From assembly GCF_009299835.1 (NCBI RefSeq), contig NZ_VKCZ01000006.1, positions 111,625 to 175,624 on the forward strand: DNA of 64,000 nt. The letters run 5' to 3'. The notes under the pieces were generated by a model, which was given only the letters and a program-made list of their open reading frames with translations, searched no databases and was not told the DNA's origin. Made by a program: the position numbers and the translations under genes. The DNA comes from Microlunatus speluncae. GTDB taxonomy: Bacteria > Actinomycetota > Actinomycetes > Propionibacteriales > Propionibacteriaceae. Shown piece by piece: positions 25,252 to 33,525 of the stretch; the stretch's first letter is position 1, and every line of letters begins with the position of its first letter.

Positions 25252-26370
25252 ATGACCGAGCCCACCCGTAACCCCGAGACGTCACTTGTGCACGGACACG
25301 CCGCAAAAACCGGTGCGTTAGTGACGGGTCGGCGGGTTTGGGGGGTGTGGGTGGTGGTGGTCGGGTTGGCGGTGGTGGCTGTGCTCGTCGTGGCGGTGGC
25401 GGCGGCGGTGGGGACGGCGAACATTCCGGTGCCGGCGGTGATCCGATTCCTGTTCAGCGGTGATGCCGGGGATCCGGGGTGGACCACGTTGTTGGACCGG
25501 GTCCGGATGCCGCGCGTCGGCACGGCGGCGGCGGCCGGGGCCGGGTTGGCGCTGGCCGGGTTGGTGATGCAGACCCTGTTCGCGAACCCGCTGGCCGATC
25601 CATACGTCCTCGGCATCTCCTCCGGCGCCAGCCTCGGGGTCGCCCTGGTCACCCTCGGCGGCGGCACGCTCGGCGCCGGGTTCGTCGCGATCACCGGCAC
25701 CGGACGGCTCGGCGTGGTGGTGGCGGCCGCGATCGGGGCCCTGGCCGTACTGTTGCTGATCTTGCTCTTCGGCCGCTGGATCTCCTCGGTCGTCTCGCTG
25801 TTGATCATCGGCGTGATGGTCTCGTCGGCGGTGGGGGCGGTGACCTCGCTGCTGCTGGCGTTCGCCGAGCCGGCCCGGCTGCAGCAGTTCATCACCTGGG
25901 GGCTCGGCTCGTTCAGCGGCGTGCCCCGGGACGACATGATCCTGATGGTGATCATCATCGCCGCCGCCGGCGTGATCATCCTGCTGCTCAGCCAGAGCCT
26001 GAACGCGATGCTGCTCGGCGAGCGGTACGCCCGGACGATGGGGGTCCGGGTCCGGCTCGTCCGCTACCTCGCGATCACCGCAACCGCGGTCATCGCGGGC
26101 ACCGTGACCGCCTACTGCGGACCGATCGCCTTCCTCGGCATCGCGGTGCCGCATCTCGCCCGGCTGGTGATCGGCACCTCTGATCACCGGGTGCTGCTGC
26201 CGGCGTCACTGCTGATCGGCGTGATCATCTCGGTGGCCTGTTCCATGATCACCCAGCTGCCGCCGGGCGACCTGGTGCTGCCGGTCAACGTCGTCTCGGC
26301 CCTGGTCGGCGTGCCGGTCGTGCTGGTCGTGCTGCTCCGGTCCCGGCGGTTGTCGGCGGGAGCGGTCTGA
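25252..26370 (+). CDS. btuC: Cobalamin ABC importer permease (BtuC/FecCD family)
   Basis: A 372-residue permease with about ten membrane segments. The FecCD hallmarks are LVMQTLFANPLADPYVLGIS, SGASLGVALVTLGGG, the coupling-helix stretch MLLGERYARTMGV and GPIAFLGIAVPHLARLVIG. Residues ~8-28 (ETSLVHGHAAKTGALVTGR) are encoded by repeat B3, so the original start was probably elsewhere; a GTG at 25321 would remove 23 of these residues. No good ribosome site precedes the ATG at 25252. The stop overlaps the ATPase start (TGATG). Confidence 0.92.
   Translation: MTEPTRNPETSLVHGHAAKTGALVTGRRVWGVWVVVVGLAVVAVLVVAVAAAVGTANIPVPAVIRFLFSGDAGDPGWTTLLDRVRMPRVGTAAAAGAGLALAGLVMQTLFANPLADPYVLGISSGASLGVALVTLGGGTLGAGFVAITGTGRLGVVVAAAIGALAVLLLILLFGRWISSVVSLLIIGVMVSSAVGAVTSLLLAFAEPARLQQFITWGLGSFSGVPRDDMILMVIIIAAAGVIILLLSQSLNAMLLGERYARTMGVRVRLVRYLAITATAVIAGTVTAYCGPIAFLGIAVPHLARLVIGTSDHRVLLPASLLIGVIISVACSMITQLPPGDLVLPVNVVSALVGVPVVLVVLLRSRRLSAGAV
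25274..25335. repeat. Family B repeat, copy B3 (right inverted copy, inside btuC 5' end)
   Basis: Oriented as B1 on the plus strand and inverted relative to B2. CCGAGACGTCACTTGTGCAC, then GACACGCCGCAAAAACCG, then a GTGC/AGTGACGGGTCGGCGGG tail. It overlaps the 5' end of the permease reading frame. Confidence 0.85.
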
Positions 26371-27206
26371 TGGACGACCCGGGACGGATTGATCGGGAGC
26401 TGCGGCTGAGCGGCGTGGCCGTCGGCTACCGGCGGCACGGCGTGCTGGACCGGATCGGCCCTCGGCTTCCCGGCCGACCGGGCGGTCCGGCCGTCGTGGC
26501 CGCCGGGATCGAGGTCGCCGCCCGCTCCGGTACGGTCACCGCGCTGCTCGGGCCGAACGGCGCCGGGAAATCGACCCTGCTCCGCTCGGTGGTCGGGCTG
26601 CAGCCGCTGCTGGCCGGCAGCGCGACCCTCGACGGCCTGCCGATCGAACGGATGCCGCCGCCGGTCCGGGCTCGCCGGGTCGCCGTCGTGCTCACCGACC
26701 GGATCGACGCCGGGCTGCTGACCGCCCGCGAGGTGGCCCAGCTCGGCCGCTATCCGCATTCCCGGCTGACCGGCTGGCTGACCGGCCGGGAGCGGACCAT
26801 CGTCGACCGGGTGCTGGCCCGGCTGCAGGCGCAGACCTGGGCCCATCGCCGGTTCGCCGAGCTGTCCGACGGCCAGCAACAACGGGTGCTGCTGGCCCGT
26901 GCGCTGATCACCGAGCCGGAGCTGTTGATCTTGGACGAGCCGACCTCGTTCCTCGACGTCGGTGCCCGGGTGGAGCTGATGATCTTGCTGCACGAATTGG
27001 CCGCCGAGCAGGGCCTGATCGTCGTCGTCTCCACCCACGAGGTCGAGCTGGCGCTGCGTACCGCCGGTCAGGCCTGGCTGATCGACGACGGCACGGTCCG
27101 CGCCGGCACCCCCACGGAACTGATCGCCAACGGCGCCATCGCCCAGGTCTTCGAAACCCCCGCCGCCCGCTTCGACCCCGAATCCCGCACCTTCACCCCC
27201 CGCTGA
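26370..27206 (+). CDS. btuD: Cobalamin ABC importer ATPase (BtuD/FecE family)
   Basis: A 278-residue ATPase: Walker [18 protein letters not shown], signature LSDGQQQRVLLARAL (Asp replacing one Gly), Walker [13 protein letters not shown] and switch His VVVSTHEVE. An insertion of ~20 residues after YRRHGVLD (RIGPRLPGRPGGPAV) is unusual. Its ATG shares one base with the permease stop, so the two are coupled. It energises uptake by BtuC and the BtuF-like lipoprotein. It ends six bases before the family C palindrome. Confidence 0.92.
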   Translation: MDDPGRIDRELRLSGVAVGYRRHGVLDRIGPRLPGRPGGPAVVAAGIEVAARSGTVTALLGPNGAGKSTLLRSVVGLQPLLAGSATLDGLPIERMPPPVRARRVAVVLTDRIDAGLLTAREVAQLGRYPHSRLTGWLTGRERTIVDRVLARLQAQTWAHRRFAELSDGQQQRVLLARALITEPELLILDEPTSFLDVGARVELMILLHELAAEQGLIVVVSTHEVELALRTAGQAWLIDDGTVRAGTPTELIANGAIAQVFETPAARFDPESRTFTPR

Positions 27207-27211
27207 AGCCC

Positions 27212-27376
27212 AGGAGGGTGCTGAACAACGCTGGCCGTAGCGAGCGGTGTCCAGGTGCGTGCCGGGCAAGGCGGAGAAGGAGTCGGGTAGCGGTGTTCTA
27301 CCCGCGACGACGACAACGCAGCCCGGTGCGTGCCTGGGCGCCGCTCGCTGTGGTCAGCGTTGTTCAGCGCCCTCCT
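27212..27376 (+). terminator. Family C giant palindrome, 56-base arms with only G-U mismatches
   Basis: Left arm 27212-27267 and right arm 27321-27376 pair throughout; the ten non-Watson-Crick positions are all G-U in the plus-strand RNA (they would be A-C in minus-strand RNA). The 53-base loop holds another hairpin (GTCGGGTAG with CTACCCGCGAC, 27282-27307). It lies between the B12 importer and the convergent hydrolase gene and is probably the importer's terminator or 3'-end structure. Confidence 0.85.
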
Positions 27377-27379
27377 AGA

Positions 27380-28402
27380 TCAGGGCAGAGCGTCCAAGGT
27401 GGCCCGGTAGTGCTCGATCACCTGCGGAGCGAGCAGCGCCCGCGGCCAGACCACGCCGGTGGCGAACCCGACCGGCGCCGAATCCTCCATCACCGGTCGC
27501 GCCATCGAGTGGGCGGCAGCGAATCGCCGCGGCGTCACTTGTGACCCGAGGATCGTGCGATAGACCCGCTCGGTCTCGGCGACGTCGACGTTGCGGTCGT
27601 GATCGCCGATCATCAGCGACCACGGGATCCCGCGCTTCGCCGCGGCGCTCAGGTCCGCGGTGGCGTCGGACCGGAAGTTGCGGCCGACGAAGCCCCAGCG
27701 GGCCGGCGGCATCGGGTCGGGATCCGCGGTCGCCGCCCGATACTCCTCGTGGGAGGCGCCCCGTTCCAGCAGGGCGACGGTGCGCTCGCTGTCAGTGATC
27801 GCCGCCGCCCGCTCGGCCGGGCCGGCGTCGTCATCCGCGAGCCCCGCCTCGAGGTGATAGCGACCCTGCCGCAGCCAGTTGATCGCCGTACCGACCGCGA
27901 CCACGCCGTCAAGATCACTCCGGGCGGCGACGACCTTCGGCAGCACCCAGCCGGCCTGGCTGGCACCCCACAGCACGACCCGGCCGGTCGGGAGTTCCGG
28001 TCGGGAGCGGGCCCAGTCGAGGACGGCCGACACCTCGGCGGCCCGATCCGCCATCGACTGCCGCAGCCAGTCCCCGTCCGACCCGCCCACACCGGGCTTG
28101 CTCCAGGACAGCGTGGCCCAGCCGGAATCCGCCGCGCCCTCGAACCACGGCCCGTACAGCCCGTCCATCGTCGCCTCGACCGCGGCATCGCCGTGCACCA
28201 TCACGACCAGCCCCCGGGGCCGGCCGTCCCGCGGCGTGATCAGCACCCCGCTGAGCTGTCCGGCGCCCACCGGGATGGAGACCTCACGCTGCGCGTAGCG
28301 GTACGTGTTGCCGAAGATCACGACGGCCGTACCCGTGATGATCAACAGGGCGATGGCCACCACCGTCACCTTCACCGGCCGATTTACTCTCGTTCTGTGC
28401 AC
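27380..28402 (-). CDS. Membrane-anchored alpha/beta hydrolase
   Basis: A 340-residue protein with one N-terminal membrane segment (VTVVAIALLIITGTAVVIF) and an extracytoplasmic alpha/beta-hydrolase domain. The oxyanion region is VVMVHGDAA, the nucleophile elbow GASQAG (a GxSxxG variant), the acid probably in GDHDRNVD and the His in AAHSMAR. It resembles peptidase S9/dienelactone-hydrolase-like esterases; the substrate is unknown. It is divergent, with a 50-base spacer, from the PaaX-like regulator, its likely controller. Confidence 0.85.
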   Translation of the reverse strand: MHRTRVNRPVKVTVVAIALLIITGTAVVIFGNTYRYAQREVSIPVGAGQLSGVLITPRDGRPRGLVVMVHGDAAVEATMDGLYGPWFEGAADSGWATLSWSKPGVGGSDGDWLRQSMADRAAEVSAVLDWARSRPELPTGRVVLWGASQAGWVLPKVVAARSDLDGVVAVGTAINWLRQGRYHLEAGLADDDAGPAERAAAITDSERTVALLERGASHEEYRAATADPDPMPPARWGFVGRNFRSDATADLSAAAKRGIPWSLMIGDHDRNVDVAETERVYRTILGSQVTPRRFAAAHSMARPVMEDSAPVGFATGVVWPRALLAPQVIEHYRATLDALP

Positions 28403-28452
28403 GTTCGTAGACTAAACGATAGAATCAAGGAAGCCGTCAGGGAGGAGACCGC

Positions 28453-29196
28453 ATGAGCACCCAGATCGCCCCACGCACCGTGATCGAGACCCTCGTACCG
28501 CTGCGGGGCGAGACCGGCCTACGTTCGGTGTACGACGCGGCAAACGCCGTGGGCATCGCCGATCAGCCGCTCCGGCTGGCCATCCGGCGGATGATCACCG
28601 CCGGCGAACTCGAACAGCACGGCCGCGGCCGTACCGGCTCCCTCACCCTCACCCGCTCCGGCCGCATCAGGCTGGATCGCGATCAGCTCGCGCTCAATCT
28701 GGCCGCCGCTCAGGACGACGGCGAGGTCCGCTGGGACGGGGCCTGGCGACTGATCGCGATCAGCGCTCCGGAGCGACTCCGCGCCCTCCGCGACGGCCTG
28801 CGCCGTGATCTGCTCGCCGCCGGCGCCGCGAAGATCTCCACCGGCCTGTATCTCAGCCCGCACGATCTGACCGGCCTGCTCGACGAGTCGGCCCGGGCCC
28901 ACCTGGTCACGGCGGAGGCCCGCTCCCTCGACCTGCGCGGCCTCGACGACCCCCGGGACATCGGGGAGCAACTCTGGCCGGCCGCGGCGATCATCCGCCG
29001 CTACGACGACGTGGCCCGGGCCGTCGAGGCCGACGACCTCACCTGGCCGGTCGCGGTGCGCCGGATCCGACTCGCCGACGCGCTCGAACGGGCGATGCGC
29101 GACGACCCGCTGCTCCCGCCCGAACTCCGCGCCAAGCCCTGGCCGCCGACCCGGCACCGTCTCGCCTGGCGCGCCCGCTGGTCCCAAACCCACTGA
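28453..29196 (+). CDS. PaaX-like transcriptional regulator
   Basis: A 247-residue protein with an N-terminal winged helix (GLRSVYDAANAVGIADQPLRLAIRRMITAGELE), the central PaaX-type domain beginning WDGAWRLIAISAPE, and a C-terminal region (LPPELRAKPWPPTRHRLAWR) as in PaaX proteins. PaaX itself senses phenylacetyl-CoA; this member's ligand is unknown. It is divergent from the alpha/beta hydrolase; the spacer is relatively AT-rich (AGACTAAACGATAGAATC) and should hold both promoters. Confidence 0.85.
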   Translation: MSTQIAPRTVIETLVPLRGETGLRSVYDAANAVGIADQPLRLAIRRMITAGELEQHGRGRTGSLTLTRSGRIRLDRDQLALNLAAAQDDGEVRWDGAWRLIAISAPERLRALRDGLRRDLLAAGAAKISTGLYLSPHDLTGLLDESARAHLVTAEARSLDLRGLDDPRDIGEQLWPAAAIIRRYDDVARAVEADDLTWPVAVRRIRLADALERAMRDDPLLPPELRAKPWPPTRHRLAWRARWSQTH

Positions 29197-29198
29197 AT

Positions 29199-29254
29199 GC
29201 CGACTTGTCAGAACTGAGGAGCCCTATGGCACAACTCAGTTCTGACAACTCGGC
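29199..29254. repeat. Family A palindrome, copy A2 (terminator between convergent genes)
   Basis: Arms GCCGACTTGTCAGAACTGAG and CTCAGTTCTGACAACTCGGC pair over 20 bases with the same single C-C mismatch as copy A1. The loop holds GCC-CTAT-GGC. It begins two bases after the PaaX-like stop codon and ends one base before the IclR stop codon. Confidence 0.85.
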
Positions 29255-29255
29255 T

Positions 29256-30044
29256 TCAGCGGCGGGGGCGGGGGTGGTCGAGGGCGCGGGAGATGGCCAT
29301 CGCGGTGGTCCGGACGGCCGGGGCGAAGTGCTGGGCCTGGGCCAGGGCGGTGGCACCGGTGACCGAGATGGCGCCGACGACGGTACGGCGGCGGGCGAAC
29401 ACCGGCGCCGCGACGCAGAACAGGCCGGGCCGGGACTCCTCGTTGTCGAAGGCGACCTTGGACTCGCGGATCGTCGCCAGTTCGCGGCGGAGCACCTCCG
29501 GCCGGGTGATCGTCTTCCGGGTCCGGGCCTCCAGCGGGCCGGCCAGCACCGAGTCGACGAAGGTCGGATCGCTGAACGCCAGGATCGCCTTGCCCAGCCC
29601 GGTCGCGTGCATCGGCGCCCGCCCACCCGGCCGATAGTGCGTCACCCGCAGCGCCGGGGTGGAGATCTTCTCGATGTAGATGATCTCCGTGCCCTCGCGG
29701 ACGGCGAAGTTGCAGGTCAGGTGGGTGACCTCGTTGAGATTGTGGGCGTACGGGATGCTCAGCTCCCGCAGCTTGGCGTGCGTCGGCACCAGGTGACCCA
29801 GCTCGAACAGCCGCACCCCGAGCCGCATCCCGCGCAGCCCGCGTTCCAGCGCACCCCAGCGCTGCAGGTCGCCGACCAGCCGATGGGTGGTCGACTTCGG
29901 GATCCCCGAGCGCCGAGCCATCTCGCTGATGCTGAGCTCGACATCGTGCTCGGAGAACAGATCAAGCAGGGCCAGACCGCGCGACAGCGATGACGGCGAA
30001 TGATCAGCCGCGGTGTCCTCGTCCTGGCTAGCGGGACGCAGCAT
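29256..30044 (-). CDS. IclR-family transcriptional regulator
   Basis: A 262-residue regulator. The ATG at 30044 has a strong GGGGGAGGAA upstream; a longer frame would add 58 residues of non-family sequence. The helix-turn-helix is LSISEMARRSGIPKSTTHRL, followed by the IclR effector domain (PAMHATGLGKAIL-like block RAPMHATGLGKAILAF, RPGLFCVAAPVFARR). It is divergent from the sugar-acid dehydratase and SDR genes, so it most likely controls that small catabolic operon in response to a sugar acid or derived keto acid. Confidence 0.92.
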   Translation of the reverse strand: MLRPASQDEDTAADHSPSSLSRGLALLDLFSEHDVELSISEMARRSGIPKSTTHRLVGDLQRWGALERGLRGMRLGVRLFELGHLVPTHAKLRELSIPYAHNLNEVTHLTCNFAVREGTEIIYIEKISTPALRVTHYRPGGRAPMHATGLGKAILAFSDPTFVDSVLAGPLEARTRKTITRPEVLRRELATIRESKVAFDNEESRPGLFCVAAPVFARRRTVVGAISVTGATALAQAQHFAPAVRTTAMAISRALDHPRPRR

Positions 30045-30226
30045 GGTCCGTTCCTCCCCCTGACGACAAGAATCCAGGTGTCGGGTCGCCGGAGGCCGAG
30101 TGGCGTCGATCCAGCTCGGCTGCCCACCCCCGACGAGAACGAAGTATCCGCTCGATTTCCGCTTCGCGCAATCGCTCAGCCACGTTTCGGAATCTGAGCG
30201 CTCGCGCAGGCGAGACAAGGAGCCCC

Positions 30227-31420
30227 GTGCGCCGCCTGCTCGTCACCGCCGTTGAAATCCACCTCGTCTCCGGTCCGAGCCCGGAGCCACCGCCGGGCGG
30301 GCGGCAGCGGCAGGTCAACGCCGCCGCGATCTACGCCGATCGCCGGCCGCCGCGCTACACCTCGGTGCCGGCGGCGCGGGCCGGCGCGGCCGAGTCGCGC
30401 TATCTCCGGATCGGGACCGACGCCGGCGTGGACGGGTTCTACGGGCCGATCGACGACGAAGTGGTGTGGCCGCTGCTGCAGCAGCTGCGCGACGTCGTGC
30501 TCGGCCAGGACGCGCTGGCCTCCTCGATCATCTGGGACCGGCTGGAGCGGTCCAACCGGCACGCCCGGCACGGCGCGCTGAAGATGGCGATCAGCGCGAT
30601 CGACAACGCCCTGTGGGACCTGCGCGGCAAGGTCTTCGACACCCCGGTGTGGCAGTTGTTGGGCGGGCCGGCGCGGGCTCGCATCCCGGCGTACGCCAGC
30701 ACGCTGGGCACCTCGCTCGAGCTCGACGTCGTCCGGCAGACCGCGACGGCGCTGCGGGACGAGGGCTATGCCGGGCAGAAGTGGTTCTTCGGCGACGGGC
30801 CGGCCGACGGGGCCGAGGGCCTGGCCAACAACGTCGCGCTGGCCCGCACCGTCCGGGAGGCCGTGGGCGACGAGCCGGACATCATGTTCGACGCGCTCGG
30901 CGGCTTCGACCTGACCCACGCCCGGGCCTGGGCGCAGCGGGTCGAGGAGTTGCGGCCGCGCTGGCTGGAGGAGCCGTTCCCGCCGAACCGGCTGCCCGCG
31001 TTCGCCGAGCTGCGGGCCGCGACCACGGTGCCGCTGGCCACCGGCGAGCACTTGTACGACCGGGCCGACGTGCTGCCGTACCTGAGCGACGGGATCCTGG
31101 CCGCGGTCCAGGCCGACCCGGAATGGTGCGGCGGCGTCACCGAGTTGGTCCGGATCTGTGCCCTGGCCGAGACGTTCGGGGTGCCGGTGATCCCGCACGG
31201 GCACGGTCTGCACGCCGCCCTGCACGTGATCGCCAGCCAGTCGCCGGCGGCCTGCCCGATGGCGGAATACCTGGTCCGGATCATGCCCAACCGGCATCAC
31301 TTCGAGCTCGATCCGCCGGCGCCGGTCGACGGCTTCTTCGAGTTGCCGACCGAGCCCGGTTTCGGGATCACCCTGGACGAGTCCAAGATCGACAATCGCA
31401 CCGTGCTGAACTTCAACTGA
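30227..31420 (+). CDS. Enolase-superfamily sugar-acid dehydratase, L-rhamnonate dehydratase-like
   Basis: A 397-residue enzyme. The C-terminal barrel carries the metal ligands in order: Asp in IMFDALGGFD, Glu in WLEEPFPPN and Glu in ATGEHLYDR; the catalytic His is in VIPHGHGLHA. The blocks FGDGPADGAEG and WCGGVTELVRI match rhamnonate dehydratases, which convert L-rhamnonate to 2-keto-3-deoxy-L-rhamnonate. QADPEWCGG replaces the more usual QPDxxWCGG, so the substrate may differ. The GTG start follows AAGGAG. The SDR 18 bases downstream is probably co-transcribed. Confidence 0.85.
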   Translation: MRRLLVTAVEIHLVSGPSPEPPPGGRQRQVNAAAIYADRRPPRYTSVPAARAGAAESRYLRIGTDAGVDGFYGPIDDEVVWPLLQQLRDVVLGQDALASSIIWDRLERSNRHARHGALKMAISAIDNALWDLRGKVFDTPVWQLLGGPARARIPAYASTLGTSLELDVVRQTATALRDEGYAGQKWFFGDGPADGAEGLANNVALARTVREAVGDEPDIMFDALGGFDLTHARAWAQRVEELRPRWLEEPFPPNRLPAFAELRAATTVPLATGEHLYDRADVLPYLSDGILAAVQADPEWCGGVTELVRICALAETFGVPVIPHGHGLHAALHVIASQSPAACPMAEYLVRIMPNRHHFELDPPAPVDGFFELPTEPGFGITLDESKIDNRTVLNFN

Positions 31421-31438
31421 TCAAGGAAGATGGTCCGC

Positions 31439-32434
31439 ATGAGCCTTTCCGTCCTGTTCCTCGGCGGCACCGGAACGATCAGCAGCTGGTGTGCCCGCCG
31501 CGCCGTCGACGCCGGCATCGCCCTGACCGTCCTCAACCGCGGCACGACCACCAGCCGGCCGCTGCCGGACGGCGTCGAGGTGCTGCGCGGCGACGCCCGG
31601 GATGCGGAGTCGGTGCGGGCGGCGATCGGTGATCGCGAGTTCGACGTGGTGGTCGACTTCATCGCGTTCCTGCCCGAGCACGTCGCTGCCGACATCGAGC
31701 TGTTCCGCGGCCGGGTCGGCCAGTTCGTCTTCATCAGCTCGGCGTCGGCGTACCAGAAGCCCGTCGGCAATCTGCCGATCACCGAGTCGACGCCGCTGCA
31801 CAACCCGTTCTGGCAGTATTCGCGGGACAAGATCGCCGGCGAGGATCTGTTGATCAACGCTTACCGCAACGATGGCTTCCCGATCACGATCATCCGGCCG
31901 TCGCACACGTACGACGACCTGCGCACCCCGTTGCTGGGCGGCCACGCCGACATCGACCGGATGCGGGCCGGGAAGCCGGTGCTGGTGCACGGCGACGGCA
32001 CCTCGCTCTGGACGCTGACCCACAGCTCCGACTTCGCCGTCGCGTTCACCGGCCTGCTCGGTGATCAACGCACCATCGGCGAGAGCTACACGATCACCTC
32101 CGATCAGGCGCTGACCTGGGATCAGGTCTATCGGGCCATCGGCGCGGCCGCCGGGGTGCGCGATCCGGAACTCGTGCACGTCAGCTCCGAGACGATCGCG
32201 CGGTTCGTGCCGAGCCTCGGCCCGGGTCTGGTCGGCGACAAGGCCCACTCGGTCGTCTTCGACAACAGCAAGGTGAAGGCGATCGTGCCGCACTACGTCT
32301 GCCGGGTGCCGTACGCGGAGGGCGCGCGCCGGATCGTCGCCACCTACGACGCCGACCCCTCGCTGGCCAGCCCGAACGAGGCCCTGGAACAGGCCTACGA
32401 CACGCTGATCAACCTCGGCCGCACCGCTCCCTGA
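31439..32434 (+). CDS. NAD-dependent epimerase/dehydratase-like SDR
   Basis: A 331-residue extended SDR. The dinucleotide motif is variant (FLGGTGTISSWCARRA instead of GxxGxxG), as in the isoflavone-reductase/CSP41-like atypical group, and the catalytic Tyr is probably in the YSRDKIAGEDLL block (YxxxK). FVFISSASAYQKP precedes it. The ATG at 31439, eight bases after AAGGAAG, is preferred to one at 31430. Being downstream of the dehydratase and divergent from IclR, it likely acts on the same sugar or sugar acid, for example as a dehydrogenase. Confidence 0.82.
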   Translation: MSLSVLFLGGTGTISSWCARRAVDAGIALTVLNRGTTTSRPLPDGVEVLRGDARDAESVRAAIGDREFDVVVDFIAFLPEHVAADIELFRGRVGQFVFISSASAYQKPVGNLPITESTPLHNPFWQYSRDKIAGEDLLINAYRNDGFPITIIRPSHTYDDLRTPLLGGHADIDRMRAGKPVLVHGDGTSLWTLTHSSDFAVAFTGLLGDQRTIGESYTITSDQALTWDQVYRAIGAAAGVRDPELVHVSSETIARFVPSLGPGLVGDKAHSVVFDNSKVKAIVPHYVCRVPYAEGARRIVATYDADPSLASPNEALEQAYDTLINLGRTAP

Positions 32435-32517
32435 TCTTCATCGCTCGGCCGAGCCGGCTTGATCAAATCGAAGTCCACTGGTGCCGAGATTCCAGACCAT
32501 CGGATCATCGGAGTACG

Positions 32518-32574
32518 CGAGTGGACGCTCCGGCCACGAATTTCCCGACCGGACGTGGCCAACGCGTCCACTCG
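32518..32574. terminator. Two-tier hairpin downstream of the SDR gene
   Basis: CGAGTGGACG pairs with CGTCCACTCG (10/10), then a symmetric 4x4 internal loop, then GGCCACG with CGTGGCC around 15 bases. It lies 84 bases after the SDR stop and before the interrupted methyltransferase. It may terminate the sugar-acid operon or be a palindromic repeat of an otherwise unsampled family. Confidence 0.5.
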
Positions 32575-32711
32575 AAACGCCAGGCCCAACTCGACCGCGC
32601 GGACCGCGAAGCTGCCGCTGGCGGGAAACAGGCATCCACAAAGGGGTGGCGTTCGACCGACACCGACTGCGACTATCGCCCTACGGCTCCAACCGGATCG
32701 AGGGCTTGAGG

Positions 32712-33476
32712 ATGGATTCCAGCGCCGAGCAGCGCAGATTCTGGGACAACCACGCGCTGAGTTGGGATCCGAGCGCAGCGGTCGAGACTGATGACACGAC
32801 ACCCCTGCTTGACTTTCTGGCTGCACTGGCCGGCGACGGACCCGCGCTTGAGCTCGGAATCGGTACGGGGAGGATCGCCGTTCCCTTGTATCGCCGCGGC
32901 GTCTCCGTGGCTGGCATCGACGTATCGCCGGGCATGATCAAAGTTCTCCACGACACCGTGTCGGCCGAGGAGATTCCCGCAACCGTTGGGAGCATGGCGA
33001 GCGCTGACGCCCCGGGTCGGGACTACCGACTCGTGTACGTCATCGCGAACGCGATCTCGTGCCTTGTCTACCAGGATGAGCAGATCGCCTGTTTCCAGAA
33101 CGCTGCTCGGCACCTTCGCCCGGGCGGTCACCTCGTGATCTCCCTGTGGGTGCCGCAGCTGCGCGAGCTGCCCCTCGGGCAGACGCTGGTCGCCGGGACC
33201 GTCACCGACACGAAGTGGATCATCGACAGCTACGACATCGTCGCGCAGCGTGTGGTGTCGCACCATTTCACGGTGGACGGTGACAGGGTGATCGGAAGTC
33301 GAGGCAGTCAACATCGCTAAGTCTGGCCCGCTGAACTGGATGTCATGGCCAAGATGGCAGGGCTTGAACCGGTGGATCGATTCGCCGGCTGGGACCGATC
33401 TCCGTTCACTGCGGACAGCAAGACCGGCGTATCGGTCTGGCGTAAGAACGGTTCAGACAGCAAGACACTCGACTAG
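32712..33476 (+). pseudogene. SAM-dependent methyltransferase interrupted by one in-frame TAA
   Basis: Residues 1-202 form a class I methyltransferase: RRFWDNHALSWD, the SAM loop ALELGIGTGRIAVPL, and RHLRPGGHLVISLWVPQL. The frame ends at TAA (33318-33320) after GSRGSQHR, but continues in the same frame with VWPAELDVMAKMAGLEPVDR, FAGWDRSPFTADS and GVSVWRKN to a TAG at 33474-33476. The full 254-residue layout, with Y expected at the stop position (HR-Y-VWP), fits the family, so a TAC to TAA change is the simplest explanation. The base use is less GC-biased than in neighbours, hinting at transfer. Confidence 0.85.
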
Positions 33477-33525
33477 TTACCGCGGGCCAGCCACACCGGG
33501 CGGCGGGCCCGCGCCCTCGTCCTCG

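Noticed and set aside
24897..25335. Complete insertion sequence between btuF and btuC
   Set aside because: Too short, no transposase and no target duplication seen; kept only as a possible non-autonomous element.
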